Below are positions 17,374 through 26,174 of a stretch of 64,000 nt of DNA, piece by piece (the first letter of the stretch is position 1; the number at the start of each line of letters is the position of its first letter). The notes beneath the pieces were generated by a model. That model searched no databases. It saw only the letters and a list, made by a program, of their open reading frames with translations, and was not told the origin of the DNA. Position numbers and translations under genes: made by a program. The stretch spans positions 2,170,001-2,234,000 of the forward strand of contig NZ_CP150918.1 of NCBI RefSeq assembly GCF_039908635.1, read 5' to 3'. The DNA is from Pseudomonas purpurea (GTDB taxonomy: Bacteria > Pseudomonadota > Gammaproteobacteria > Pseudomonadales > Pseudomonadaceae).

Positions 17374-18063
17374 ATGCGCTGGAGCAATCGTCTAGCTCGA
17401 CTAAGTCTGTGTGCCAGCGTACTGCTGGTTCCGTTTGCAGCTCAGGCGGCTTCGGAAGAAGACCCTTGGGAAAGCGTCAACCGCCCGATCTACAAGTTCA
17501 ACGACGTGCTGGACACCTACGCCTTGAAACCCATCGCGCAGGGCTATCAGTTCATTACGCCGACGTTTCTTTCGGATGGCATTCACAACATGTTCCGCAA
17601 CATCGGTGATGTCGGCAACCTGGCCAACGACATTCTGCAGGCCAAGCCTCGTGCGGCTGGCGTAGACACTGCGCGTCTGTTGATGAACACCACCCTCGGC
17701 GTGGCAGGCTTCTTTGATGTAGGCACCAAAATGGGCCTGCACCGCAACGACGAAGACTTTGGCCAGACCCTGGGTTACTGGGGCATGCCGAGTGGTCCTT
17801 ACGTGATGCTGCCATTCTTCGGCCCGAGCACCGTGCGTGACGCGCCGTCCAAGTACATCGACAGCTATGCCGAACCCTACCGTTACATGAACGACATCCC
17901 GGCGCGCAACATGGCCATCGGCATGGACGTGATCGACACCCGTGCCAGCCTGTTGTCGAGCGAGAAGCTGATCACCGGCGACAAATACACCTTCATTCGC
18001 AATGCTTACCTGCAAAACCGCGAATTCAAGGTCAAGGACGGCAAGGTCGAAGACGATTTTTAA
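17374..18063 (+). CDS. mlaA: MlaA (VacJ) outer-membrane lipid asymmetry protein
   Basis: Removes mislocalised phospholipids from the outer leaflet and passes them to MlaC. 229 residues. After the signal sequence come DPWESVNRPIYKFNDVLDTYALKPIA, the family core NDILQAKPRAAGVDTARLLMNTTLGVAGFFDVG, and the ridge region DFGQTLGYWGMPSGPYVMLPFFGPSTVRD, all diagnostic. Unlike E. coli MlaA there is no convincing lipobox; the signal looks like a signal-peptidase I type ending AQA. AAGGAG precedes the ATG. The mla ABC transporter genes are not in this window. Confidence 0.94.
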   Translation: MRWSNRLARLSLCASVLLVPFAAQAASEEDPWESVNRPIYKFNDVLDTYALKPIAQGYQFITPTFLSDGIHNMFRNIGDVGNLANDILQAKPRAAGVDTARLLMNTTLGVAGFFDVGTKMGLHRNDEDFGQTLGYWGMPSGPYVMLPFFGPSTVRDAPSKYIDSYAEPYRYMNDIPARNMAIGMDVIDTRASLLSSEKLITGDKYTFIRNAYLQNREFKVKDGKVEDDF

Positions 18064-18080
18064 ACCGTTACCGGCATGAC

Positions 18081-18112
18081 AAGAAGGCGGCCCATGGGCC
18101 GCCTTCTTTGTT
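18081..18112. terminator. Terminator after mlaA
   Basis: Perfect stem AAGAAGGCGGCCC / GGGCCGCCTTCTT with a minimal AT loop and a T-rich 3' side, in the convergent gap between mlaA and a pilZ gene. Confidence 0.9.
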
Positions 18113-18123
18113 TCTGATTGTCT

Positions 18124-18423
18124 TCAATTCATCTTCAGGATTGTAAGCCCAAGTTTCTGGTCGCCACCGTTCTGCTGATGGATCCACACCACTTCGGTCT
18201 CGGCTTCCAGCCCCTTGAGGGCGGCATGCTCGGAGTCGATGCGGACACTGAGGCGGTCGCCAACCTGGAAGGCGCGGGTGGCCCGGACCTGCATGCCGCT
18301 GCTGGAAAGGTCGATGCAGACAGCTGGAATCAAATCGCCGGCGTGGATCAACGTGACGTCCGCATCAACCCGCATGCGGATGTAATCGCGCTTTTCACTG
18401 TAGTCACGATCGGTTTGGCTCAT
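18124..18423 (-). CDS. PilZ domain protein (c-di-GMP binding)
   Basis: 99 residues, a stand-alone PilZ domain. Both c-di-GMP motifs are present: the arginine box EKRDYIRMRVD (RxxxR) near residue 11 and DLSSSGMQVR (D/NxSxxG) near residue 38. A beta-barrel ending LGLTILKMN follows. It is therefore a good candidate for a true receptor, unlike the larger PilZ protein encoded at 7790-8371. The partner is unknown. It is divergent from the response regulator/phosphatase gene. Confidence 0.9.
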   Translation of the reverse strand: MSQTDRDYSEKRDYIRMRVDADVTLIHAGDLIPAVCIDLSSSGMQVRATRAFQVGDRLSVRIDSEHAALKGLEAETEVVWIHQQNGGDQKLGLTILKMN

Positions 18424-18699
18424 GGGCTCGATCCTTCCATTGTGTTGCGGTTTTGCCTGTTCTTATAACTCCCGGTGATTTGCGATGTAAAGACGTCAGG
18501 CGACCATCGGCGTGAGCTTGAAACGCCCCGCGGATGGGAGTACCGTCTGCGCCTTAGAAGGGCACCTCTGATGAACTTGTGTGTAGGGCAAATGCTCGAA
18601 AGCAGTGCAACAGAGAGGCTAGAAAGCGAATCCAGTAGTGTGCGCCGGGCCAAACGCCCAGCCAGCTACGCCAACCTAATTCTGGCGCCGTTTGCCCAC

Positions 18700-19881
18700 A
18701 TGCAAAAAACCAGTGCCACGCTGCTGATAATCGATGACGACGAAGTAGTGCGCGCGAGCCTCGCGGCCTATTTGGAAGACAGTGGCTTCAGCGTCCTGCA
18801 GGCCAGCAATGGCCAACAGGGTCTTCAGGTATTCGAGCAAAACCAGCCCGACTTGGTGATCTGCGATCTGCGCATGCCGCAGATGGGCGGGCTCGAACTT
18901 ATTCGCCAGGTGACCGACCTTTCGCCACAAACACCGGTGATCGTGGTGTCGGGTGCGGGCGTGATGAACGACGCGGTCGAGGCCTTGCGCCTGGGCGCGG
19001 CGGACTACCTGATCAAGCCTCTTGAAGACCTGGCCGTGCTGGAGCACTCGGTGCGCCGGGCTCTGGACCGCGCACGCCTGCTGCTGGAAAACCAGCGTTA
19101 CCGCGAGAAGCTCGAAACCGCCAACCGCGAACTCGAAGCCAGCCTGAACCTGCTCCAGGAAGACCAAAACGCCGGTCGCCAGGTGCAGATGAACATGCTG
19201 CCGGTCAGCCCATGGACCATCGACGAGTTCCAGTTTGCGCACCAAATCATCCCGTCGTTGTACCTGTCGGGTGATTTTGTGGACTATTTTCGGGTCGATG
19301 AGCGTCGGGTAGCCTTTTACCTGGCTGACGTTTCGGGACATGGTGCGTCCTCGGCCTTCGTCACGGTATTGTTGAAGTTCATGACCACGCGCTTGCTATT
19401 CGAGTCCAAGCGCAACGGCACCTTGCCGGAATTCAAGCCTTCAGAAGTCCTTGGTCATATCAACCGGGGCCTTATCAGCTGTAAGCTGGGCAAACACGTC
19501 ACGATGGTCGGTGGAGTCATCGACGAGGAGACAGGTTTGTTGACCTATAGCATCGGCGGTCACCTGCCGTTGCCTGTGTTGTACACGCCAGACAGTGTGC
19601 GTTACCTGGAAGGGCGCGGTTTACCGGTAGGCTTGTTCAATGAAGCCACCTACGAAGACCACGTACTGGAGTTGCCGCCGGTGTTCAGCCTGACGCTGAT
19701 GTCCGATGGCATTCTGGACCTTTTGCCAGAACCCACACTCAAAGAAAAAGAAGCTGCCTTGCCTGAACGGGTCAAGTCGGCGGGCGGCAGCCTGGATGGT
19801 CTGCGGCAGGTTTTTGGATTGGCCACGCTAGGGGAGATGCCGGATGATATCGCCCTGTTGGTGTTGAGCAGGAATCTTTAA
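18700..19881 (+). CDS. Response regulator fused to PP2C-type phosphatase (RssB-like)
   Basis: 393 residues. The receiver domain (~5-120) has LLIIDDDEVVRASL, phosphoacceptor in DLVICDLRMPQMGGLELI, and Lys in DYLIKPLEDLAVLE. A coiled-coil linker (RYREKLETANRELEASLNLLQED) follows, then a SpoIIE/PP2M-type Ser/Thr phosphatase domain with GDFVDYFRVDERRVAFYLADVSGHGASSA-like metal-ligand motifs split over 19270-19350 and LMSDGILDLLPE. Its stop overlaps the ATG of a STAS gene. By analogy with the RssB/RssC and HsbR/HsbA pairs of P. aeruginosa it should dephosphorylate the STAS partner and influence RpoS or biofilm traits. An in-frame extension to 18475 is unlikely to be translated. Confidence 0.92.
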   Translation: MQKTSATLLIIDDDEVVRASLAAYLEDSGFSVLQASNGQQGLQVFEQNQPDLVICDLRMPQMGGLELIRQVTDLSPQTPVIVVSGAGVMNDAVEALRLGAADYLIKPLEDLAVLEHSVRRALDRARLLLENQRYREKLETANRELEASLNLLQEDQNAGRQVQMNMLPVSPWTIDEFQFAHQIIPSLYLSGDFVDYFRVDERRVAFYLADVSGHGASSAFVTVLLKFMTTRLLFESKRNGTLPEFKPSEVLGHINRGLISCKLGKHVTMVGGVIDEETGLLTYSIGGHLPLPVLYTPDSVRYLEGRGLPVGLFNEATYEDHVLELPPVFSLTLMSDGILDLLPEPTLKEKEAALPERVKSAGGSLDGLRQVFGLATLGEMPDDIALLVLSRNL

Positions 19882-20363
19882 TGAGTACCGGTAGAATCCA
19901 GTTCGCCGAACAGGACGGCACCTTCGTTCTGAAATTCGTCGGTGAAGTTCGCCTGACCCTGTGTTCGGCATTGGATGCGACTATAGACAAGATCTTCAGC
20001 GCGCTGAACTTCAACGCGATCGTGATCGATCTGACCGAAACCCGCAGCATCGACAGCACCACCCTTGGCCTGCTGGCCAAGCTGTCGATCCTGTCGCGGC
20101 AAAAGGTCGGCCTGCTGCCGACCGTCGTCACCACCCACGAAGACATCACCCGTCTGTTGGAGTCCATGGGCTTTGAGCAGGTGTTCAACATCGTTGATCG
20201 CCCGGTTCCGTGCCCGGAATGCCTGACCGACCTGCCAGATCAGGATCAGTCCGAAGAAGTGGTGCGGATCAAAGTGCTCGAAGCGCACAAGATCCTCATG
20301 GGCCTGAACGACTCCAATCGCGAAGCGTTCCACGACTTGGTCAACGCCCTGGAGCGTCACTGA
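19881..20363 (+). CDS. STAS-domain anti-sigma factor antagonist
   Basis: 160 residues. The STAS domain is N-terminal: FVLKFVGEVRLTLCSALDATIDKIF, then IVIDLTETRSIDSTTLGLLAKLSI, containing the phosphorylatable Ser (DST) of SpoIIAA-like proteins. The C-terminal ~60 residues (CPECLTDLPD onwards) are an extension found in the Pseudomonas version. The ATG overlaps the upstream stop codon by one base, so translation is coupled to the phosphatase gene that probably controls its phosphorylation. Confidence 0.92.
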   Translation: MSTGRIQFAEQDGTFVLKFVGEVRLTLCSALDATIDKIFSALNFNAIVIDLTETRSIDSTTLGLLAKLSILSRQKVGLLPTVVTTHEDITRLLESMGFEQVFNIVDRPVPCPECLTDLPDQDQSEEVVRIKVLEAHKILMGLNDSNREAFHDLVNALERH

Positions 20364-20434
20364 TCCGACGATGGGCCCAGATCTACCACCCGTTGCTCTG
20401 GCGCGAAGCTCATTCAATTCCCGCCACCAACCGC

Positions 20435-20469
20435 ATAAAAAAGGGCGAACCCATTTGGGTTCGCCCTTT
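20435..20469. terminator. Bidirectional terminator between the STAS gene and tal
   Basis: Stem AAAAAGGGCGAACCC / GGGTTCGCCCTTTTT with loop ATTT, between convergent genes. Confidence 0.93.
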
Positions 20470-20489
20470 TTGCATCACGCAGAATCAAA

Positions 20490-21416
20490 TCACAACTTGG
20501 CTTGCAACAACGCTTCCAGCTTCTCCTGGTCGCGAGCGAACTGGCGAATACCTTCGGCCAGTTTCTCGGTGGCCATGGCGTCCTCGTTCGAGGCCCAGCG
20601 GAACTGCGCTTCGTTCAGGCTCTGACGCGCTTCGCCGGTATGGCCTGGCGCCAGTTTGCGTTCCAGCGTACCGGTGTCGGCCGCCAGTTTCTCGATCAGG
20701 TCCGGGCTGATGGTCAGGCGATCACAACCGGCCAGTTGTTCGATCTGATTGAGATTACGGAAGCTCGCACCCATGACCACGGTTTTGTAGTCATTGGCTT
20801 TGTAATAGTTGTAGATGCGCGTCACCGACTGCACACCCGGATCATCGGAACCGGTGTAGTCGTTGCCGTTGGCCTTCTTGTACCAGTCGTAGATGCGGCC
20901 CACGAACGGCGAAATCAGGAACACCCCGGCCTCGGCACAGGCCACGGCCTGGGCGAAAGAGAACAGCAGGGTCAGGTTGGTCTGGATGCCTTCGCGTTCC
21001 AGTTGCTCGGCGGCGCGGATGCCTTCCCAAGTGGAAGCGATCTTGATCAGCACGCGTTCGCGGCCAATGCCGGCCTTGTCGTACAGCTCAATCAGACGAT
21101 GCGCACGTTTCAACATCGCATCGGTGTTAAACGACAGGCGCGCATCCACTTCGGTGGAGATGCGTCCCGGAATCACTTTCAGAATTTCCTGACCCACCGC
21201 GACGCCAAAACGGTCGCTGGCCAGGCCGACATCACCCTTGCAGTCACGGACACTGGCGTTCAGCAACTCGGCATAAGCAGGAATGGCTGCAGCTTTGAGC
21301 AGCAGGGAAGGGTTGGTGGTGGCATCCACCGGTTTAACGCGAGCGATTGCCTCGAAGTCGCCGGTATCGGCCACGACGGTGGTGAATTGTTTGAGTTGTT
21401 CCAGCTTGGAAGTCAT
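20490..21416 (-). CDS. tal: Transaldolase (class B)
   Basis: Transfers dihydroxyacetone units between sugar phosphates in the non-oxidative pentose phosphate pathway. 308 residues. [13 protein letters not shown], the [20 protein letters not shown] segment and the Schiff-base Lys in [14 protein letters not shown] are present, then [44 protein letters not shown] is the normal N terminus. It is monocistronic with a shared terminator downstream. Confidence 0.97.
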   Translation of the reverse strand: MTSKLEQLKQFTTVVADTGDFEAIARVKPVDATTNPSLLLKAAAIPAYAELLNASVRDCKGDVGLASDRFGVAVGQEILKVIPGRISTEVDARLSFNTDAMLKRAHRLIELYDKAGIGRERVLIKIASTWEGIRAAEQLEREGIQTNLTLLFSFAQAVACAEAGVFLISPFVGRIYDWYKKANGNDYTGSDDPGVQSVTRIYNYYKANDYKTVVMGASFRNLNQIEQLAGCDRLTISPDLIEKLAADTGTLERKLAPGHTGEARQSLNEAQFRWASNEDAMATEKLAEGIRQFARDQEKLEALLQAKL

Positions 21417-21593
21417 GAGCGTGCTCTATCCTGTGGGTCTGTTGACATTACCCGAGCGCTGACAGCCACTCAAGGGCGCAAATGCGTAACAACAGCCGGG
21501 GCGGCAACAACCAGAGAACAGTCGTTTGAAAGGCCCGGCGCTATCCGCTAAATACGATGCCAAAACACCCCGCAGGTTCAACGCAACTGACGG

Positions 21594-22595
21594 TTAACGA
21601 CCTTCCAGCAACTCCGCCGCCTGATCCAGCAACGCCAAGGGTTCCTTGGCCTTGTGAATATCCACCGACAACAACTGCCGGAACTTGCGCGCCCCCGGAA
21701 AACCGGTGCCCAAGCCCAGCACATGCCGAGTGATATGGTGCATCGAGCCGCCAGCGTCCAAGTGCGCAGCGATGTAAGGCCGCAACTGCGCCAACGCCTC
21801 AGCCCGCGAAATTACCGGCGCCGTGCTGCCGAACAATTGCTGATCCACCTCCGCCATCACATAAGGGTTGTGATACGCCTCACGCCCCAGCATCACACCG
21901 TCAAAGGTCTGTAAATGCTCGCGGCAAGCCTCCAGCGTCTTGATCCCGCCGTTGAGAATAATCTCCAGCTCCGGAAAATCGGTCTTCAACTGCGCCGCCA
22001 CGTCATAGCGCAGCGGCGGAATGTCCCGATTCTCCTTCGGCGACAACCCTTCCAGAATCGCAATCCGCGCATGCACCGTAAAGCTGGTGCACCCTGCATC
22101 CCGAACCGTGCCGACGAAATCACACAGTTCCGCGTAACTGTCCCGCCCATTGATGCCGATACGATGCTTCACCGTCACCGGAATCGACACCGCATCACGC
22201 ATCGCCTTCACACAATCGGCCACCAACACCGGATGCGCCATCAGGCACGCGCCAATCATATTGTTCTGTACCCGATCACTCGGACAGCCCACGTTGAGGT
22301 TCACCTCGTCGTAACCGTGTTCCTGCGCCATACGCGCGCACGCGGCCAAATCGGCCGGAACACTGCCGCCCAACTGCAACGCCAACGGATGCTCGGCGTC
22401 GTTATGGCGCAGGAAGCGCTCGTGATCGCCGTTGAGCAGCGCGCCGGTGGTAACCATTTCGGTGTAGAGCAGCGCGTGCTTGGAGAGCAGGCGCAGGAAG
22501 AAACGGCAATGACGGTCAGTCCAGTCCATCATCGGCGCAACGCTGAAGCGGCGGGACAGGGCTTGGGCTGTGGTGGGTACGGTCGATTGGGGCAT
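21594..22595 (-). CDS. dusA: tRNA-dihydrouridine(20/20a) synthase DusA
   Basis: FMN enzyme reducing uridines 20 and 20a in the tRNA D loop. 333 residues. FSVAPMMDWTDRHCRFFLR (FMN loop) opens the TIM barrel. NLNVGCPSDRVQNNMIGACLM carries the catalytic Cys, and VTVKHRIGIN, TVHARIAILEGLSPKEN and ILNGGIKT are FMN-contact motifs. The C-terminal helical domain has HHITRHVLGLGTGFPGARKFRQLLS. Accessory DNA begins immediately upstream, at its 5' end. Confidence 0.97.
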   Translation of the reverse strand: MPQSTVPTTAQALSRRFSVAPMMDWTDRHCRFFLRLLSKHALLYTEMVTTGALLNGDHERFLRHNDAEHPLALQLGGSVPADLAACARMAQEHGYDEVNLNVGCPSDRVQNNMIGACLMAHPVLVADCVKAMRDAVSIPVTVKHRIGINGRDSYAELCDFVGTVRDAGCTSFTVHARIAILEGLSPKENRDIPPLRYDVAAQLKTDFPELEIILNGGIKTLEACREHLQTFDGVMLGREAYHNPYVMAEVDQQLFGSTAPVISRAEALAQLRPYIAAHLDAGGSMHHITRHVLGLGTGFPGARKFRQLLSVDIHKAKEPLALLDQAAELLEGR

Positions 22596-22734
22596 TGGGT
22601 ATCTAAATCAGAAGAAAGCGAGGCGGGGGGAGAGTTTATCAGGGATGAGAGGGCGAGGGTGTGAGGCTTATGTCCCGCTGAGGGCAGATTCGGAAGTCGT
22701 GCTCAGCAGAGCATTAAATGAATTGTTTTTGGCC

Positions 22735-23076
22735 CCTGATGTGCAACGGCGTGATGATCAGGATGGATGTGTGGTGCTGGAGTGTCCTCGGCAAGCCAAC
22801 GACAAAACCCGTTACCGAGGACTGGCCGATGCCCAACACACTCAAGCGCGCTTGCGTGATCGTCTGGCCACTGCTGATCTGCGGTTATCAGTCCTACTCG
22901 ACACCACAGGTCCTGCCCTTGGCGGTGCAGTGCCTGCCACCCCACCACCGGAGGCGTGGTTCATGGCGCCACACATGCCCGACTTGACCCAGCGCATGCC
23001 CAACGAATTACCGGCGGGACTGATCGCCCTGGCAGTGTGCCAAAGCTACGTTCGGGAAGTGGTGAAATCGAGGTGA
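22735..23076 (+). pseudogene. Phage lysis i-spanin (Rz)-like remnant
   Basis: The open frame ends ...NDKTRYRGLADAQHTQARLRDRLATADLRLSV... VPATPP ... LTQRMPNELPAGLIALAVCQSYVREV. This has the layout of the C-terminal half of Rz-type spanins of Pseudomonas phages: a helical stretch, then RLRDRLATADLRLSV, VPAT and a terminal CQSYV. The N-terminal membrane anchor is missing, so it looks truncated. The overlapping +1 frame encodes a short LLICGYQSYSTPQVLP peptide reminiscent of the nested Rz1 lipoprotein. This is pattern-based and no homology search was possible. Confidence 0.5.
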
Positions 23077-23134
23077 TGATTGCCGTGGTCGGAAGAGTGC
23101 CCCGAACTGACTGCGTCGGGGCTGGAATGACGAC

Positions 23135-23311
23135 TTACTTTTTCAGGTGTTTCTTGACGTCGTCAGCATACACGCCAACCGCTTTTACAGCGGTCTTTAG
23201 CTCCGTCTCTGTGACGCCAAACTTTTTGGACCAGTCGCGCAGTTCATGCGATTGATTGACGTTGATCTTGTCGCGATCTGCTTTACCAGTCTTGTTCAGA
23301 TTGTCAGTCAT
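23135..23311 (-). CDS. DUF3606 domain small protein
   Basis: 58 residues: MTDNLNKTGKADRDKINVNQ then HELRDWSKKFGVTETELKTAVKAVG and DDVKKHLKK. This matches DUF3606, a small family with an HTH-like fold and unknown function. AGGAG/CAGGGA lies just upstream of the ATG. A longer in-frame ORF to 23497 is unlikely to be the translated form. It sits at the accessory-region edge between the spanin remnant and the methylase gene. Confidence 0.85.
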   Translation of the reverse strand: MTDNLNKTGKADRDKINVNQSHELRDWSKKFGVTETELKTAVKAVGVYADDVKKHLKK

Positions 23312-23615
23312 TTCCCTGCTCCTCATTGTCAGAGTGCCTCTGACAGGTTTGGCTAACTCAGCCAGAACCATCCAGCTAAGCAGAGACCGAAGAACTGTCC
23401 AGCATTTTGGGGGAGGGTTGTTAGATACCTTGTTACAGATCATTTCTAGATGATCGCAGCACAGTAAAGGGGGCGGCCGGTCTGGGTGCATCAACACCCA
23501 GTCCGACCGCCGAACCCGTAGAACAGACCTGCAAGTCCAGCCAAAGCCCCCGCTCTGCGCACAAAGCGCGGCGAGTCAAGCTTCTGTCATAACACACAGT
23601 AAAGGCTTGCTCTTC

Positions 23616-24410
23616 ATGTCCACCCCCATCATCCCTTGGATGGGCGGCAAACGCCGTCTGGCCGACCGCCTCATCTCTCTCTTCCCACCCCACGAATGCT
23701 ATGTCGAAGTCTTTGCTGGCGGTGCCGCGCTCTACTTTATGCGGCCCCAGGCAGCGCCGGTCGAAGTCCTCAACGACATCAACGGCGATCTGGTGACGCT
23801 GTACCGCGTCGTGCAGAACCACCTCGAAGAGTTCGTGCGCCAGTTCAAATGGGCGCTCAGCTCGCGGCAGGTCTTCGAGTGGCAGAAGATGACCCGCCCC
23901 GAAACCCTCACCGACATCCAGCGTGCCGCCTGATTCTTCTACCTGCAGCACCATGCCTTCGCCGGCAAGGTCACCGGGCAGACATTCGGCACCGCCACCA
24001 CCGGCCCGGCCATCAACCTGCTGCGGATCGAGGAAAACCTCTCGGCCGCCTGGCAGCGCTTGTCCGGCACCTACGTCGAAAATCTCCCCTGGCTTGACTG
24101 CGCCGAACGCTACGACCGTGCCCACACCTTCCACTACATGGACCCGCCTTACTGGCAGACCGCCGGCTATGGGGTCGACTTTCCGTTTGAGAACTACGAA
24201 CGCATGGCCGACTTTATGCGGCGCTGCAAAGGCAAGGTGATGGTCAGTATCAACGACCATCCAGATATCCGGCGGGTGTTCGAGGGCTTCCACTTTGAGA
24301 CGCTGGATATCCGTTACAGTACCGCCAATCAGCGGCAGGGGAAGCCCCAAGTGAGCGGTGAGCTGGTGATCATGAACTGGGAGCCAGCGGAGCTAGGCGG
24401 ACTGTTCTAG
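23616..24410 (+). pseudogene. DNA adenine methylase (Dam/D12 class) with an in-frame stop
   Basis: SAM-dependent N6-adenine methyltransferase, typical of prophages. The N-terminal part has IPWMGGKRRLADRLISLFP and CYVEVFAGGAALYF (SAM-binding motifs). The C-terminal part has FHYMDPPYWQ (catalytic DPPY). The two halves share one frame, interrupted only by TGA at 23931-23933, where the family usually has Arg (RAA-stop-FFYLQHHAFAGKVTG); one CGA-to-TGA change explains it. An intact protein would be ~264 residues. It is most likely inactive, unless the stop is a sequence error. No cognate endonuclease is seen nearby. Confidence 0.85.
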
Positions 24411-24482
24411 CACGGTACGTAGATCATTGCGCCAGTCCTTTTCCGTCCGCTCACTCCTGCATATCAGTCTGTTCTGCGACCT

Positions 24483-24851
24483 CTATTTCTTGAGGTTGTA
24501 GAACTCCATGATTTCTTTCCAGATGTAGCCGTAGCTGTATCGCAGCCAAGCGACTTTCAGTTTGTCGAATGTACGGCGAAACGAACTTCTCTCTCTGGCT
24601 TTGAGTTCCTCTTCAATGGCACCCAGCAACCAATCGTTCTTGAAGCCTTCCCAGACGGGGGGAGTAGGCACTTCAAGATTGCCGAAGCAGACGGGTGCCA
24701 CTTCCGTATAAAGTATGTCCTCGACAGTCTTTAAGTCGTAGCCCCGGATTCGCTCTGCGATAGACGCGTAGTCGATTTCGTTGTCTACGAAAGTCTCAGC
24801 TAACGCTATCTGGATATTTGCTTTCTCTTCAGGAGTTAGAATATGTCCCAA
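24483..24851 (-). CDS. DUF7079-like small protein, putative immunity protein
   Basis: 122 residues, helical and acidic, no signal peptide. Key segments are ALAETFVDNEIDYASIAERI, VAPVCFGNLE, PPVWEGFKNDWL and the strongly conserved end VAWLRYSYGYIWKEIM. I believe it is the family called DUF7079. The TTG start lies inside the last codons of the upstream putative toxin gene (16-base overlap), an arrangement that couples synthesis of an immunity protein to its toxin. A collinear homologue lies at 36467-36844. The immunity role is inferred from position only. Confidence 0.75.
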   Translation of the reverse strand: MGHILTPEEKANIQIALAETFVDNEIDYASIAERIRGYDLKTVEDILYTEVAPVCFGNLEVPTPPVWEGFKNDWLLGAIEEELKARERSSFRRTFDKLKVAWLRYSYGYIWKEIMEFYNLKK

Positions 24852-25543
24852 TGTGAAAGCTCCTCTAGTTCGTCATCAAAGGTGTCAACAGTCATTCCAC
24901 CTACGACGCCACCGGTAACGCTGCCTATCAGTACAACGGCTATGGCGCATGCGGGAGCAGCCGGGCCGCAGATAGTGGAAACGCCTAACCCTGCAAGAAG
25001 TCCCCCAGCAGCTCCCCCGCCTATGATCGTCGCTTGGCGAGTCGTCTCCTTGAGTTTGTTTTCAGCGTTAAGTATTTCGTAACCTGCTAGTGCTGCCGTC
25101 ATAATTACACCTACTTTCCCCATTAGGGTCATTAGTTTTGTGCCGGCTGTAAACTTTGCGTTGTCCTTTCCAGAGCGCTCCAATGCTGTGTAAAGTACTT
25201 TTGTTCGTTCTGTTTTTGAGAGTTTGTCGTAGTTTTTCTTGAATTGAGTTTGAGATTTTTCGTCGAGAATTTCTATGTAGGTTCTGCCTGTTTTTTTTCT
25301 TTTTTGCACAACGGCTAGACCTTGTGCTGACGTAAATGTTCGATGCTCGTACAAGATCTTGTTACGCATTTCGTTGGTAAACTTTGTAGCGTCTTCTAAG
25401 CCTATTTTTCCTGCCTTCACATCCTCAAACACTTGCGCCGACATTCGTTGAATATTTTTTTGATAATTTGCACGGACTCGTTCATCGGATATAGCGTCAA
25501 CTGAAAATCGAATTGCAGCACCTTCCATGGCCGCAATCGCCAT
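24836..25543 (-). CDS. Putative type VI secretion effector with Gly/Ala-rich hydrophobic C-terminal region
   Basis: 235 residues; I do not recognise a named family. The N-terminal ~135 residues are charged and helical (RVRANYQKNIQRMSAQVFED, EKSQTQFKKNYDKLSKTERT). From ~144 to 160 there is a hydrophobic helix (VGVIMTAALAGYEILNA). Residues 171-217 form a Gly-zipper-like hydrophobic hairpin (IIGGGAAGGLLAGLG ... AIAVVLIGSVTGGVVGG). The tail is acidic (DTFDDELEELSHWDIF). It lies 85 bp after a PAAR gene and overlaps the putative immunity gene. The layout suggests a membrane-inserting or pore-forming toxin. The ATG lacks a good ribosome-binding site; an ATG at 25528 is an alternative. Base composition is lower in GC than the core genome. 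Confidence 0.6.
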   Translation of the reverse strand: MAIAAMEGAAIRFSVDAISDERVRANYQKNIQRMSAQVFEDVKAGKIGLEDATKFTNEMRNKILYEHRTFTSAQGLAVVQKRKKTGRTYIEILDEKSQTQFKKNYDKLSKTERTKVLYTALERSGKDNAKFTAGTKLMTLMGKVGVIMTAALAGYEILNAENKLKETTRQATIIGGGAAGGLLAGLGVSTICGPAAPACAIAVVLIGSVTGGVVGGMTVDTFDDELEELSHWDIF

Positions 25544-25628
25544 TTCAAGGGGAGATCGGGATAGCGTATGTTCACGTTAAATAATGTAGCTTCCGGTTAC
25601 CAGGTTCGGTTCCATTATGAGAAAGTCC

Positions 25629-26174
25629 TTATCCCAAGATATGCTTCAGTATTCCATCAATGCTTGAACTAGTGCAGGTGTCCTCAGTGTGTGCGAACTC
25701 CAGCTTCTGGCAAGACTGCCCCGACAAATTAGAAAACTTGATCGTATTGTTTGAGTCGAAGACACCAGTTGCTGAAGTCCCATCGTCAAAATGGGCTGTG
25801 CAGGGGAATCCTTCATAGCTCTCAGATGCGGGAATCCGAAAGCCGATCCAGCTTGCATGCGTACCCATGAAAGAGGGGGCAGTGAATGGAGCGGGCGTAT
25901 GGGAGTCACCAATAATCACAGTGCCTGAGCCGCCGATCACGATGTTGCTGTGAGTACCACCGCTGTCAATGGTCGCTGCGTTTTTGCCGTTTATGAACAC
26001 TGTCGCGGCAAGACCAGACACCAAAGCACTGCCGCAGCTGCAGGTGTCACCTTGGCGAGCAGCTGGCAGCCCATCGAAAAATACGTTAGGGGAACCCACG
26101 GCAATTGGGTTAGTGCCATGCCCAGGAATAGGGCAGTTGGTTGGGTCGGATTGACGCGCGGCTGGCTTCGCCAT
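25629..26174 (-). CDS. PAAR domain protein (type VI secretion spike tip) with C-terminal extension
   Basis: 181 residues. The PAAR domain (1-~95) starts MAKPAARQSDPTNCPIPGHG and continues with PNVFFDGLPAARQGDTCSCG, VFINGKNAATIDSGGTHS and GGSGTVIIGD, the repeated PAAR-type metal-binding layout. Residues ~110-181 are an added beta-rich region (GFPCTAHFDDGTSATGVFDSNN) that may carry or recruit the effector encoded next. AGGAAG precedes the ATG. PAAR proteins cap VgrG on the T6SS spike; no vgrG or T6SS core gene is in this window, so it would use a machine encoded elsewhere. Confidence 0.9.
   Translation of the reverse strand: MAKPAARQSDPTNCPIPGHGTNPIAVGSPNVFFDGLPAARQGDTCSCGSALVSGLAATVFINGKNAATIDSGGTHSNIVIGGSGTVIIGDSHTPAPFTAPSFMGTHASWIGFRIPASESYEGFPCTAHFDDGTSATGVFDSNNTIKFSNLSGQSCQKLEFAHTEDTCTSSSIDGILKHILG

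Noticed and set aside
17374..17460. MlaA as a classical lipoprotein
   Set aside because: The only early Cys (LSLC) has Leu at -1, which is not an acceptable lipobox; the signal looks like a signal-peptidase I type ending AQA.
23931..23933. Selenocysteine decoding of TGA in the methylase gene
   Set aside because: Family members have Arg here, no redox role is expected and no SECIS-like hairpin follows directly.
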